Positions 44,140 to 54,262 of a stretch of DNA of 64,000 nucleotides are shown one piece after another. The first letter of the stretch is position 1, and each line of letters begins with the position of its first letter. Origin of the DNA: Candidatus Helarchaeota archaeon (GTDB taxonomy: Archaea > Asgardarchaeota > Lokiarchaeia > Helarchaeales > RDOG01); NCBI GenBank assembly GCA_019058315.1, contig JAHPZH010000003.1:578451-642450 (forward strand), written 5' to 3'. The position numbers and the translations under genes are program-made. The notes under the pieces are model-generated. The model did no database searches, was not told where the DNA came from, and saw nothing but the letters and a program-made list of their open reading frames with translations.

Positions 44140-45204
44140 ATGAGCACAAATACGGACTATAAGTTGATTATATGTGGAATCTCAGGAGTTGGCAAGACCA
44201 GCATAGAACGCCATTTCTTTCATGGGAGAACCTATAATGAAATTGAAAATATGAATTTGGGACCTACTAAAGATGTTTTTTATTTTACTGAAAAACCCTT
44301 CAAACTCGGTTCTATGACAATACGTGCAGTTGATACAGGAGGCCAAAAATTGCTCCGTAAAAAACTTCATGGAGAAATGGAAGATTTATGCTGGATTGGG
44401 ACAGATGCATGTATTTACGTTATAGATATGGCTAGTGACATTATCAAATACGAAGAAATGTTACTTGAAAATGAAACATTGCCAGATAATTTTATTTGGA
44501 AACGGTTGGATGAGGCAAAAGAAGAACTAAAAAAAGTCCTTAATTCGTTAGTTAAATTCACTGTCCCTACTTCTAAGGTTAGGTTGATCATCCTACTTCA
44601 TAAATGGGATATATTGAAAGATTTTCCAAGAGATGTACAAGAAGAATGGCGACAGTGGTTACAAGACGAATTGGCGAAAATTGAAGATGAATGCCAATTT
44701 AACATACTTAATGGGAATAATGGTAGTAAAATTGAATTCTTAGGCTTTCACACCACTTCAATAATGGATAATAGTTGTAAGGCTGCTATTCGTAAAATTT
44801 TACCCCCACAAGAACAGTTGAAAAGGATACTAAGAGGATTTGTCGATAATTGTAAGGACCTTAAAGCAGACCAGGTCTACATAGCAGCTTTAAACGAGGA
44901 CGGTCTGGAAATTGAAAGCATACAATTTCCATCTATGATGGATACAGAACATTATTATGAAAATATCATAAGGTATTGTGTCCCTACTCTAAATCTACAG
45001 GAAAAATTTAAGTCAAATAGCATCATATCACTCTGTTTATTGAAAGAACCAGACCTACTATTGGCAGTTCAGCCCATATCAAAGGAAATTTCTGTTGTTG
45101 TTGTCACCGACATAACAGATTTAAATAAACTCAGAATTGTCATGGAGAGACTTAATGAAACACTTCGACATGTAAATAACATCATCAATATTTATTTTCA
45201 ATAG
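44140..45204 (+). CDS. Rag/Gtr-like GTPase with C-terminal roadblock-like domain
   Basis: A 354-residue GTPase. G1 is GISGVGKT (residues 13-20), G2 threonine is in GPTKDV, G3 is DTGGQ (65-69) and G4 is HKWD (154-157). HKxD rather than NKxD is the mark of Rag/Gtr GTPases. The C-terminal ~130 residues (from LKADQVYIAALNEDG) look like the roadblock/C-terminal domain through which Rags dimerise. Strong ribosome site GGAGTGA. Placed between the NYN/longin-like protein and the XPD-like helicase, it is the likely regulatory switch of this operon. Confidence 0.82.
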   Translation: MSTNTDYKLIICGISGVGKTSIERHFFHGRTYNEIENMNLGPTKDVFYFTEKPFKLGSMTIRAVDTGGQKLLRKKLHGEMEDLCWIGTDACIYVIDMASDIIKYEEMLLENETLPDNFIWKRLDEAKEELKKVLNSLVKFTVPTSKVRLIILLHKWDILKDFPRDVQEEWRQWLQDELAKIEDECQFNILNGNNGSKIEFLGFHTTSIMDNSCKAAIRKILPPQEQLKRILRGFVDNCKDLKADQVYIAALNEDGLEIESIQFPSMMDTEHYYENIIRYCVPTLNLQEKFKSNSIISLCLLKEPDLLLAVQPISKEISVVVVTDITDLNKLRIVMERLNETLRHVNNIINIYFQ

Positions 45205-45236
45205 AGGATGAAGGTTATATTACTGGGGATAATTAA

Positions 45237-47210
45237 ATGACTAGTGTTTTTTCTAAATTACCTTTTGAAGTGGAAAAATTCTTCCCCTTTGAAAAACTAA
45301 GACCTGGACAATCAATGTTGGCTAAAGAAATTTATTATAGTGTCCTTTCTAGAAAAAATGTGGTCATTGAAGCATCAAATGGTCTGGGCAAGACAATTAC
45401 TTCATTAATAGCCCTCCTTCCGATAGTGGAAAAGGAAAATAAAACTTTAATCTACTGCACTAGAACACATAGCCAAATGGAAAGGGTGCTGGAAGAACTT
45501 AATCGCATTCGTCAAGTAAAAAAATGGAAAATTACGGGAGTAAGTTTACAAGGCAGAACCGAAATGTGCATTAATCCCCAAATTCAATTAGCAGCTTTAA
45601 ATACCGCTGATGCCATGAATCTTTGTTCCACACTTCGTAAAAATAAGAATTGTCCTTGGTTTGAAAATTTGAAAAATAGCTCTGTATTGATCAATAAATT
45701 ACGGGGGTTTCCAATTTCCGCAGCACAAATGATCAATATTGGGAGAAAATTTAATATATGCCCATATTTTCTAGCACGGACTTTAATAAAACAGGCTCAT
45801 ATAGTTGTAACAACCTATTTATATATAATACATCCTGCAATACGCCAAATTTTCCTAAACGATATTGAAGTTCCCCTTTCTGAATGTATACTATTATTCG
45901 ATGAAAGCCATAATTTGCATGATCTAGTAATGCAGATGGCATCGGATTATGTTTCAAAGATCTCCTTGGAAAGAGCTTTAAGCGAATTTCATAATTACAT
46001 GTTCAGTAACGATACTGTTGAAGAATTTTTAACAAGATTCCATCGTTTACTTGAAGATAAAGGTTCATTCTATAAAGGTAATTATGGAGAAGAAGAATTT
46101 CCCGTTGGTAAAAGGGAGATTAAGGAAATTCTTAATCAATATAGTGATAATCATTTGGAACTAGCTGAATTAATAATCCAATTCGGAAAATCAGTTCGCA
46201 ATAAAAGAATGAAAGCGGGACATCCCTCAAGATCTTCCCTCTACAAATTCGGTCAGTTTCTTATCACGTTAATACAGACTATTGATGATAAAAAGTTTCT
46301 ACATGAATATGCTTACTCAGGATCTAAAAAGAAGTTAAAAATAAAATATTATATAAAATGTTTGGATGCAAGACCATTATTAAATGAATTAGCAGAAGCA
46401 AGGGCAATAGTTTGTCTTTCAGGGACACTGGAACCTATTGATGCCTATTTAGATCTATGTGGTTTTTCTAGATTTACTACTACTTCAAAAGTTCTTCCTT
46501 CACCCTTTCCAGCAAATCATCTTTTAATAATAACTGTTCAAAGTGTTGATACAAAGTATTATAACAGGACTCCAAGCAATTATAAGATGTTCAAAGAACG
46601 CTGCATAGAGGTTGTGAAAAATACCCCTAATAACACGGGTATTTTTTGTGCTTCCTACGGAGTCTTAGAGGGAGTGTTAAATGCCGGTCTATATGATGAC
46701 GTTGAGACTCTAGGGAAAGAATTATTCATTGAACAAGCGGATTTAACGAGTAAGGATAATGAGTTAATGATCCAAAATTATAAAGAAATTGGACGAAATG
46801 GAGGCAGTGCAGTGTTAGCTGGTGTGTGTGGAGGTCGAAATTCCGAAGGTGTCGACTTTCCAGGACCAGAGATGAATTCGGTTGTTATAGTGGGACTTCC
46901 ACTCGCTAAACCTACATATACATTGGAAGCATTGCAGAAATATTATCAGGAACAATTTGGAGGGGATAAAGGAAGAGAATATGGTTATTACTTGCCAGCA
47001 TTAAGAAAGTCAAACCAAGCGGCTGGTAGACCCGTTAGGAGGTTGATAGATAAGGGTGCAATTGTTTTTTTGGATGAGCGATATGCATTTCCCTATTACA
47101 AACGTTATTTATCTTGTTGGATTCGAGATTCTATGATTACAATCTTGAACCAAAAAGGAATTCTAGAAGAAGAAATAAAGAATTTTTATCAGAATAGAAA
47201 TTACTTGTAA
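45237..47210 (+). CDS. XPD/Rad3-like Fe-S helicase
   Basis: A 657-residue superfamily 2 helicase of the XPD/DinG class. Walker A is EASNGLGKT (45-53). Four cysteines at 111, 130, 139 and 175 fit the Fe4S4 cluster domain. The DESH box lies at 222-225, with motif III-like VCLSGTLEP, then GVCGGRNSEGVDFPG and NQAAGRPVRR (motif VI). It should unwind DNA 5' to 3'. It lacks nothing essential. Its position as last gene of the GTPase operon, rather than among repair genes, suggests a dedicated paralogue. Confidence 0.88.
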   Translation: MTSVFSKLPFEVEKFFPFEKLRPGQSMLAKEIYYSVLSRKNVVIEASNGLGKTITSLIALLPIVEKENKTLIYCTRTHSQMERVLEELNRIRQVKKWKITGVSLQGRTEMCINPQIQLAALNTADAMNLCSTLRKNKNCPWFENLKNSSVLINKLRGFPISAAQMINIGRKFNICPYFLARTLIKQAHIVVTTYLYIIHPAIRQIFLNDIEVPLSECILLFDESHNLHDLVMQMASDYVSKISLERALSEFHNYMFSNDTVEEFLTRFHRLLEDKGSFYKGNYGEEEFPVGKREIKEILNQYSDNHLELAELIIQFGKSVRNKRMKAGHPSRSSLYKFGQFLITLIQTIDDKKFLHEYAYSGSKKKLKIKYYIKCLDARPLLNELAEARAIVCLSGTLEPIDAYLDLCGFSRFTTTSKVLPSPFPANHLLIITVQSVDTKYYNRTPSNYKMFKERCIEVVKNTPNNTGIFCASYGVLEGVLNAGLYDDVETLGKELFIEQADLTSKDNELMIQNYKEIGRNGGSAVLAGVCGGRNSEGVDFPGPEMNSVVIVGLPLAKPTYTLEALQKYYQEQFGGDKGREYGYYLPALRKSNQAAGRPVRRLIDKGAIVFLDERYAFPYYKRYLSCWIRDSMITILNQKGILEEEIKNFYQNRNYL

Positions 47211-47372
47211 TACTGTAACATATTTAGTTAACCCATGGAGAATATCCTTAAGGGTAATAATCTTCAAAATTTCATGAAGACTTAGTAGATTCTTCTTTCT
47301 AATTTAAAATAAATTTTTTAACTTGTAATAGATCTTAAATCAAAAAATTTGTAAAAATATATTTTTTAAATT

Positions 47373-48542
47373 CTACTCTTTTAAAGCTCTTAAGATTAGA
47401 TCGGTAATGTCAATTACGTTCAGTGATGTATCTGTCTTTTTGGCAGCATCTTTTAAATTTTTCAAGCAAAAAGGACAGTTTGTTGTAAGAATATCAGCAT
47501 TAATCTCTTTAGCTTCTTGAATTCTATCGACTCCAATTTCTAATGCTAATTCGGGAAAACCACTTTTAACACCTCCACCTGCACCACAGCACCAAGTATT
47601 TTCCCTATTTCTTTTCATTTCGATGAGTTTTAACTTAGGAATATTTAGGAGTATATTTCTAGGAGCATCATAAATTCTAGAAGAATGACTAAGATGGCAA
47701 GGATCATGATATGTGACAATTTCATTAGTCTCATTTTCAAATTTTAATTTTCCATCTTTTAATAATTGTTCAATGAATTCTGTAATGTGTAAAATTTTAA
47801 ATGGTAATTCACCAAGTATATCAAAATAGTCATTTTTTATCGTTTTATAGCATCCAGCGCAATGTGTAATTACAATTTTAGCTCCTGCATTTTTTATAGC
47901 TTCCACATTCTGACCTGCCAGTTCTCTCGCTAAAGTTTTTTTGCCAATCCTTAGAGCAATACTTCCACAACATTTTTCATCCTCACCAAGAATTCCGAAT
48001 TCAACATTGGCTTTCTCTAATATTTTAATCACATTATCTATGATACTAGGCATTCTATAACTTCCTGTACATCCAATGAAGAAAATAATTTCGGCATTAT
48101 TTGGAATTTTTTTATCCTTTAACCAATTTATGCGTTCTATATGTTTTTCCATATACGGATTAAATTCTTTTTGACACCAATCCAATATTTCTTTATGCCT
48201 TGGTAAGATATATCCATTTTCTAACAGATCTTCTCGAAATACCTCCCATAATTTTATATGATCTAACCAATAAGAATTTGGTAAATTTATGCAAGGATCA
48301 TAACTGTTATGACAAATTTCTTTACAAGAACCACATGTAGTGCATTTGAAGAAGTTTTCTGCAATTTCTTTACTAAGCTCTAATCTACCTTCAAGTAAAC
48401 CTTCTAATACTCTAAATCTACCTCTCGCATGTGTTGGTTCAAAACCAGCAGTATGTTCATAGATTGGGCAGACACCATATCGTCCTACACTTGGACGGTA
48501 CCCAATTCTGCAGTCTCCAATACCTGAACATGAATATATCAT
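47373..48542 (-). CDS. Fe-S oxidoreductase (GlcF/HdrD-like)
   Basis: A 389-residue protein. The N-terminal ferredoxin-like region has CSGIGDCRIGYRPSVGRYG and CTTCGSCKEIC (iron-sulfur ligands). Two CCG domains follow, with CCGSIALR and CCGAGGG. This is the usual partner of FAD-linked glycolate or D-lactate dehydrogenases. It lies 45 nt after the oxidase-like gene in one operon. Likely passes electrons from the flavoprotein to a membrane or heterodisulfide acceptor; the acceptor is not identified here. Confidence 0.88.
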   Translation of the reverse strand: MIYSCSGIGDCRIGYRPSVGRYGVCPIYEHTAGFEPTHARGRFRVLEGLLEGRLELSKEIAENFFKCTTCGSCKEICHNSYDPCINLPNSYWLDHIKLWEVFREDLLENGYILPRHKEILDWCQKEFNPYMEKHIERINWLKDKKIPNNAEIIFFIGCTGSYRMPSIIDNVIKILEKANVEFGILGEDEKCCGSIALRIGKKTLARELAGQNVEAIKNAGAKIVITHCAGCYKTIKNDYFDILGELPFKILHITEFIEQLLKDGKLKFENETNEIVTYHDPCHLSHSSRIYDAPRNILLNIPKLKLIEMKRNRENTWCCGAGGGVKSGFPELALEIGVDRIQEAKEINADILTTNCPFCLKNLKDAAKKTDTSLNVIDITDLILRALKE

Positions 48543-48587
48543 TTTCTCATATTTTCTTAGATTAATTAATTTATCATTTGGAATTTT

Positions 48588-50093
48588 TTATTCACCATCC
48601 ATCCCTAATTTGTATTTACCAGGAGAAAGAATCCCTTTTGGATCTAAAGTTTGTTTAATATTCTTTAAAAATTCATAAAATTGTTCTGAAAAAGCACCTG
48701 CATTTATTAAAGCTCTTGAATATCTTAAACCTGTCATATATGGCATAAAACCATTTTTTATCAATGCCTCCGAGCAGGAATCCCACAACTCTCCATTTAA
48801 TTTCCTAAATTCAGGTTTATTCCAAACTACTAAACCCATTACAGCATCTATCATTGTGTGTTCAGACAATCCAAAGAAAGTTCCTATTGCTGGAATGGCT
48901 TTTGCGGCATTTATTTTAAGGTCATTATCTTTTACCCAATTAGACATTTCCTTTAAGAGAATCGGATATTGATGCATAGACACATACCCATCTGCAGATT
49001 GACCAACGCTTCCTGGTCCTAATGCACCCCATCCCATATGCGCAAATTGCCAATATCCATTTTTTTCATGTACCCAATTATAAAATTCATTAAAATCAAG
49101 TTCTTCAATTCCATTTTCATTTTTGGTTATTTGGGTAACAATCTTGATGTTTTCTTCTAACTGTGCTTCAGTATCGGCTATAATTGAGTATGAAATAATA
49201 GGTCGTTTCCGTGGATTAATTTCATTTAATTTTTCATAAATCGGTGGTAATTGAGGAAGAATTTTAGTCGATTGAGCAATTACCCAGGAAGAATCAAAAA
49301 ATATCGCTTGATATATTCCTAAATTACTCTTTTTACGACAATTTAAAAATATTTTAAGAGTTTTTTCTACAGGTCTTTTTTTAACAGTAAATGAATGACT
49401 AACTAAATAATTGGGTTTTTTATAAATATTCAATGATGCTTCAGTTTTGATTCCCATTATTCCATTATCGCCTAAAAAAATACCTAACAAATCGGGTCCG
49501 AAACCATGTCTACTGAACGGTTTGGTAATATACTTACTCGCTCCTGAGCCTATTTCTATAATGTCTCCTTTTTTATTTGGTAAAACAACTTTCAATCCCA
49601 CACAATTTTTTGTTACTGGACCATACATTGTACTGCCTTCACCATAACTATTATTACTTAATCCTCCACCAATAACGGCAGACATTCCGCTTTCAGGACC
49701 AATATTTCCTGTATAAAAGCCTCTTTTCATCAAAGAAGTATTCAATTGAGCCCATGTTATTCCACACTGCGCTCTAACGGTCATTATTTCTTCATTTATT
49801 TCTAAAATCTTATCCATTCTCGTTGTATCAATTACAATTCCTCCTGGATTATATGGAACGATACCCTGTAGAAGATCTGCACCTCCTCCTCGCGGAATTA
49901 TTGGAATTCTCTCATTGTATGCAATCTTGACAATTTCAGAGATCTCCTCTGAGCTTTCTGGGCGTACAACAAAATCGGGTCGATTTTCTTCCACTACAGC
50001 ATCTACACCTCTTGAATAACTTTCTCTAATGTATTCTGCATCAGTGACAAATTCAGCTCCAACAATATTTCTTAATGAGCCAAGGATATTCAT
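48588..50093 (-). CDS. FAD-linked oxidoreductase (GlcD/D-lactate dehydrogenase-like)
   Basis: A 501-residue flavoprotein of the FAD_binding_4/FAD-oxidase_C family. The FAD-binding part has VRPESSEEISEIVKIA and PRGGGADLLQGIVP, followed by GNIGPESGMSAVIGGGLSNN. The C-terminal end LDPKGILSPGKY is the family signature. Together with the Fe-S protein it oxidises a 2-hydroxyacid such as glycolate or D-lactate, so it may link to the oxoacid metabolism at the start of the window. The exact substrate is not readable from the sequence. Confidence 0.88.
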   Translation of the reverse strand: MNILGSLRNIVGAEFVTDAEYIRESYSRGVDAVVEENRPDFVVRPESSEEISEIVKIAYNERIPIIPRGGGADLLQGIVPYNPGGIVIDTTRMDKILEINEEIMTVRAQCGITWAQLNTSLMKRGFYTGNIGPESGMSAVIGGGLSNNSYGEGSTMYGPVTKNCVGLKVVLPNKKGDIIEIGSGASKYITKPFSRHGFGPDLLGIFLGDNGIMGIKTEASLNIYKKPNYLVSHSFTVKKRPVEKTLKIFLNCRKKSNLGIYQAIFFDSSWVIAQSTKILPQLPPIYEKLNEINPRKRPIISYSIIADTEAQLEENIKIVTQITKNENGIEELDFNEFYNWVHEKNGYWQFAHMGWGALGPGSVGQSADGYVSMHQYPILLKEMSNWVKDNDLKINAAKAIPAIGTFFGLSEHTMIDAVMGLVVWNKPEFRKLNGELWDSCSEALIKNGFMPYMTGLRYSRALINAGAFSEQFYEFLKNIKQTLDPKGILSPGKYKLGMDGE

Positions 50094-50482
50094 AATTATC
50101 TCCTATTTTTAAATTATTTTTTGTTTTATATCATCTGCTTTTTAAAAAATGATGTTATTAAATATTTCTAAAATGGTTTTTAATAAAAAGACTATAACCA
50201 GAAATATTAAGACGAACTTTTAACTTTTTGGTTCGAATCTATATTTGTAGAGAAAGGTTATCGCGGTTTTCCGACAAATTGAAATCTTCTAACTATTTTT
50301 AAACAAAATAATACTTTAATCAACATCTCCTATTTTTTTAATCTTAATCAACTGTTCAAATATTTAAATTCATCAATTAAAAACAGTTTTAAAATCTTTA
50401 ATCGGATTCTTTCTATCTCCATAACCTTTTTAAAGGGTTCATCCTACCCGATGAAAATTATAACCTTTAAATGTAGATTTGT
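50094..50482. other. Divergent intergenic region with TATA box
   Basis: 389 nt without a gene. A BRE/TATA element AACCTTTTTAAA lies at 50423-50434, about 48 nt before the Hef-like start and identical to the one before the RadA paralogue. A tRNA-T-loop-like GGTTCGAATC at 50230 has no cloverleaf around it. Confidence 0.55.
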
Positions 50483-52243
50483 ATGTCACAAATAAATAAT
50501 TCAAAATCCTCATTAAGCATACCAAATACGAAAACCATTCATTTTCTTAAAGCTGCCAATTCCTATGTTTTAAATGAAAATTTTAAAAAAGGCCAGACAA
50601 CCACACTTCCCACAAAGATAGCAAACTACTTCCTAGCAAATAAAATTGCGGAAGAAGTCATTGAAAAAAAAGTAAGAACTGACTATGAAAGAATCAAAGA
50701 TAAATTGGAAGATAAAGAAGAAGAAAATAACGAAAAACCAAGATATGTCCGACATCCTCTAATTATTGAAAACACAATTGAAGCAAGACTATACCAAGAG
50801 GTCAGTTTTGCTGAAACAGTCAAGAAAAATTCCCTTGTAATTTTACCTACAGGACTAGGCAAGACAATAATTGCCGTCTTAAGTTCAGTTTATTGGCTAT
50901 CTCAAGATAAAACCAATAAAGTAATCATGTTTGCACCCACTAGACCGTTATTGGACCAGCATTTTGAAAATTTTTCTAAGTGGCTTAATTTGATGGATAA
51001 TGAAATTGTCCAGATCACAGGAAAAACATACAAAAAAAAGCGAGCTAAAATGTTTGAGAATGCCAGAATGATATTTATGACCCCCCAAATTACCCTTGAC
51101 GATTTCGATTTAAAAGATGTGGCTTTAATGATTTTTGACGAGTGTCATCGAGCTGTAAGGAGATATAGATATGTCAGTAACGCTGAAAAATATTTTATCG
51201 AGGCAACCAATCCCCATATTCTCGGATTGACTGCAACACCTGGCACACCAAAGAAGATTCTAAGTGTCATGCGAAACCTAAAAATAAATAAAGTTAGTCT
51301 GGCCAATGAGGAAACAGACACTGTAAAACCATACACTCATCAAATATACGAGGATTATGTAAGAATTACACTCCCTCCAGAATTAATGAAACTTCGTAAC
51401 TTCATTAACAATTCGCTAAAACGGAAATTGTCTATTTTAAGCCATCATCCACTTGTCAAAAAATATGTGGAAGATAAATACAGAATCAATCCCCACGATC
51501 TTTCACGGATTGTAAAGATGCATATGGGAACCATGGTTTCAGTTAAACCTATTTTGATGCAGGTACTTAGTCTTACCTATTTATTGAATCTTGTCGAAGC
51601 TCAATCCATAAGAGCTTTGGAAAATAAGTTGATCGATCTGCAAGGGTCTAGAAATCCAATTTATCAAGAGATAAATTCCATATTGACTGACTTAAGAAGA
51701 AAAAATATAGAACATCCTAAACCTAAAATAGCATCAAATATTGTCCAAAATTACTGCAAAAACCATGAAGATTCAAGAGTTCTAGTCTTTGTTCAATATC
51801 TGGATAGTGTTGATATTGTCTTGGAGGAATTACAGGAAAAAGGACTAAAAGTAAATAAATTAGTCGGACAAAAGACCATGAGTCAGGATTTACAAAGAGA
51901 AATATTGGAAAAATTTAGAAATGGAGAGTTCCAAGTGCTAGTAGCAACCTCGGTAGCAGAAGAAGGATTGGATATAGCACAATGTGACCTAGTGGTTTTT
52001 TATGATTGTATACCCTCAGGTATTCGAACAGTTCAAAGGCGAGGTAGGACCGGGAGACGTCGTGCTGGGATGTTAATTTATCTTTATACAGAAGGTACTT
52101 GGGAGGAAAGTTTTATTTATATATCAAGAAAGCGGATTAAAGAGACAAATCATATTTTAAAGCTCATGGAACGACAGGACGATCCGCTAGATTTTTTAAG
52201 GGAGTATTTACATTCAAAAAATAAGAAAATGAATTCGTATTAA
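50483..52243 (+). CDS. Hef/FANCM-like DEAH helicase (nuclease domain absent)
   Basis: A 586-residue superfamily 2 helicase. Motifs: LYQEVSFAETVKKNSLVILP, Walker A LPTGLGKT, FAPTRPLLDQH, DECHRA box, LGLTATPGT, VLVFVQYLDSVDIV, VATSVAEEGLDIAQCDLVVF and QRRGRTGRR. A Hef-type helical insertion lies between the two RecA folds. The XPF-type nuclease domain of euryarchaeal Hef is not fused; the protein ends shortly after motif VI. N-terminal ~90 residues are charged and not conserved-looking. A fork-remodelling role is inferred. Confidence 0.85.
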   Translation: MSQINNSKSSLSIPNTKTIHFLKAANSYVLNENFKKGQTTTLPTKIANYFLANKIAEEVIEKKVRTDYERIKDKLEDKEEENNEKPRYVRHPLIIENTIEARLYQEVSFAETVKKNSLVILPTGLGKTIIAVLSSVYWLSQDKTNKVIMFAPTRPLLDQHFENFSKWLNLMDNEIVQITGKTYKKKRAKMFENARMIFMTPQITLDDFDLKDVALMIFDECHRAVRRYRYVSNAEKYFIEATNPHILGLTATPGTPKKILSVMRNLKINKVSLANEETDTVKPYTHQIYEDYVRITLPPELMKLRNFINNSLKRKLSILSHHPLVKKYVEDKYRINPHDLSRIVKMHMGTMVSVKPILMQVLSLTYLLNLVEAQSIRALENKLIDLQGSRNPIYQEINSILTDLRRKNIEHPKPKIASNIVQNYCKNHEDSRVLVFVQYLDSVDIVLEELQEKGLKVNKLVGQKTMSQDLQREILEKFRNGEFQVLVATSVAEEGLDIAQCDLVVFYDCIPSGIRTVQRRGRTGRRRAGMLIYLYTEGTWEESFIYISRKRIKETNHILKLMERQDDPLDFLREYLHSKNKKMNSY

Positions 52244-52384
52244 TTTACGTTGATAATATAGTTATCAGTATTTGCTACATAACAAAATTTCAAATTTCGA
52301 TGGTGAAAATTAAAGTAGAAATCATGAAAGACAAATTTTAAATCTTATATCTTTCAGATGGTTTTACTAAAGGGTGATTGTAGA

Positions 52385-52894
52385 ATGAAGGATTTAAAAC
52401 CAGAACGAAAAATTCAAGTTTATACGGGTGTAGTAGCTCTATTTGGTGGAATTTTTTTTACTATTGTAGGATTGGACTATCGAATATCTCCATGGAATAT
52501 ATTTCATACATACATAACAGAACCTCCTTGGCTATTATTGGGGTTAATTTATTTGTATTTTGGGTGTGTTGAAATAATTCAGTACCAATATATAAAATCT
52601 CACTATCTGCAATATCCTAGTAATGATCTATGTGATCTATGCGGTGAACATGTAGAAAAGATAAATATAAGAGGGTATTCAGGGTTCAGACTTATATTAT
52701 GCAAAAAATGTCATAAGAAAGTCTTAACGATTAATGGAATAGGTTTAGAGATCTTATTTCTTATGTTAATTCTATTACTCTTTTTTATATACCCCAGACT
52801 TGCTGATTCGTATAAAATAATTGGATTTTATATGTTTCTTGGCATTGCAGTCGGGATTCCTCCAATCATTATTTTTCTAATTCGAAGATATTAA
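52385..52894 (+). CDS. Membrane protein with zinc-knuckle loop
   Basis: A 169-residue protein with about four transmembrane helices. Between helices 2 and 3 is a cytoplasmic loop with CDLCGEHVE...CKKCHKK, a zinc ribbon. I place the start at ATG 52385, with GGGTGA 7 nt upstream, nine codons inside the longest frame. Unknown function. Confidence 0.6.
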   Translation: MKDLKPERKIQVYTGVVALFGGIFFTIVGLDYRISPWNIFHTYITEPPWLLLGLIYLYFGCVEIIQYQYIKSHYLQYPSNDLCDLCGEHVEKINIRGYSGFRLILCKKCHKKVLTINGIGLEILFLMLILLLFFIYPRLADSYKIIGFYMFLGIAVGIPPIIIFLIRRY

Positions 52895-53189
52895 GCTTTT
52901 AAATTTTTATTTTATCGAAAAATCATAAATGCTTAAAAATCTATAACATTGTTTTAATTCAAATTAATAGTTAAAGACATTTAATTTGATTTTATTTTTT
53001 ATTACTTCTTTATTCCTATATTGTTTATAAGAATACCAAATTTATAAATTTATCTTATATTAATTAATCCCTCCTGTCTATATGGCAAGTTACTAGCTCT
53101 ACACCCAGTTTTGAATTTTTTACAAGAATAATATTTATAAAGGATTCATCATGCTTGGCTATTTTAAAATTTTTTTAGGAGTAAAAACC

Positions 53190-54233
53190 ATGAGTTTCGC
53201 GAAAAAATTTGATTTAGAATTAGATGATCTTCCGAGCATGACACCTCGAATTTCCAAGATATTAAAGCAAAATAGAATAACTTCCGTATCAACATTAGCT
53301 GCAACTAGCCTAAGGGAGCTGGTGGGACTTTATATTGACAGTGATACCGCTCAGACACTAATTGATGAGGCAGACGCAACAATGAGGCAAAGTGGATTTG
53401 GTTTTGTAATGGGATCAAAACTGTTAGATGAAGTTGATCAAGTTGAAGTTTTAACCACAGGTTGTAAAAGCCTAGACGTACTTTTAGGTGGAGGATTAGA
53501 CACCCAAAGATTATATGAATTTTATGGTCCCAATGGTGTCGGAAAGACTAATTTTCTTCATCAACTCATATGCACAGCCATGTTACCAAAAAGTAAAGGA
53601 GGTTTAGCCTCACGGGTGGTCTATATTGATGCAGAAGGTAATTTTAGCACCAAGCGAATTAGGATGATAGCCCCTGAATTCGATCTGAACGTTAATCAAG
53701 TGATAAAAAATATCCCTTTAATAAAGATCCACAACATAAGCGAGCTATTAAGCACATTAGAACATCATTTATATCCCGAAATGGAACAAACTGGAGCAAG
53801 GGTAGTTCTATTAGACAGTATAACCTATAATGTCCGTGGGGAATATATAGGAGAAAAAAATTTGCCTATCAGACAAGGAACACTTGGCAAAATAGCTCAT
53901 GCATTGAAAAAAGCATCACAAGCATTCAATGCAGTTGTAGTTGTGGTAAATCAAATAACGAAAAACCCCAAGACTGATGAAGTGACCTATTCTGGTGGCA
54001 ATGTTCTTGGACATGCAGTACAAGTGAGAGTTTCTATGACCAAGGCAGAAAAAGAGAGTAATGACTTGTATAAAAAAGATAGTACATCTCATAAAATACG
54101 GTTTTTTGTAGATAAAGCTGTCGATTTGCCAAGACAATCTTGTATCGTAATGATGGACAGTAGGGGTTTTCGGGATATTGAACCAGGATCCCAAGATGCT
54201 CAGGAAGAAGTAAAAGCAAAACAAGAGGTATAA
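53190..54233 (+). CDS. RadA-family recombinase paralogue 2
   Basis: A 347-residue RecA/Rad51-family protein beginning at ATG 53190 (AGGAG upstream; the frame extends 13 codons further but without a ribosome site). N-terminal helix-hairpin-helix domain, then TTGCKSLDVLLGGGL, Walker A YGPNGVGKT, VVYIDAEGNF, Walker B VVLLDSI and VVVVNQI. The linker polymerisation position reads FVMG, not FxxA, as in the first paralogue. It heads an operon with a RecJ-type DHH protein and an RPA-like protein, so a dedicated recombination module is likely. TATA at 53132-53142. Confidence 0.87.
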   Translation: MSFAKKFDLELDDLPSMTPRISKILKQNRITSVSTLAATSLRELVGLYIDSDTAQTLIDEADATMRQSGFGFVMGSKLLDEVDQVEVLTTGCKSLDVLLGGGLDTQRLYEFYGPNGVGKTNFLHQLICTAMLPKSKGGLASRVVYIDAEGNFSTKRIRMIAPEFDLNVNQVIKNIPLIKIHNISELLSTLEHHLYPEMEQTGARVVLLDSITYNVRGEYIGEKNLPIRQGTLGKIAHALKKASQAFNAVVVVVNQITKNPKTDEVTYSGGNVLGHAVQVRVSMTKAEKESNDLYKKDSTSHKIRFFVDKAVDLPRQSCIVMMDSRGFRDIEPGSQDAQEEVKAKQEV

Positions 54234-54262
54234 ATAATTTTTTAAAAATAAATGGTGGAGAA

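Noticed and set aside
50230..50239. GGTTCGAATC resembling a tRNA T-loop.
   Set aside because: No acceptor, D or anticodon stems can be drawn in the AT-rich flanks, so it is not a tRNA gene.
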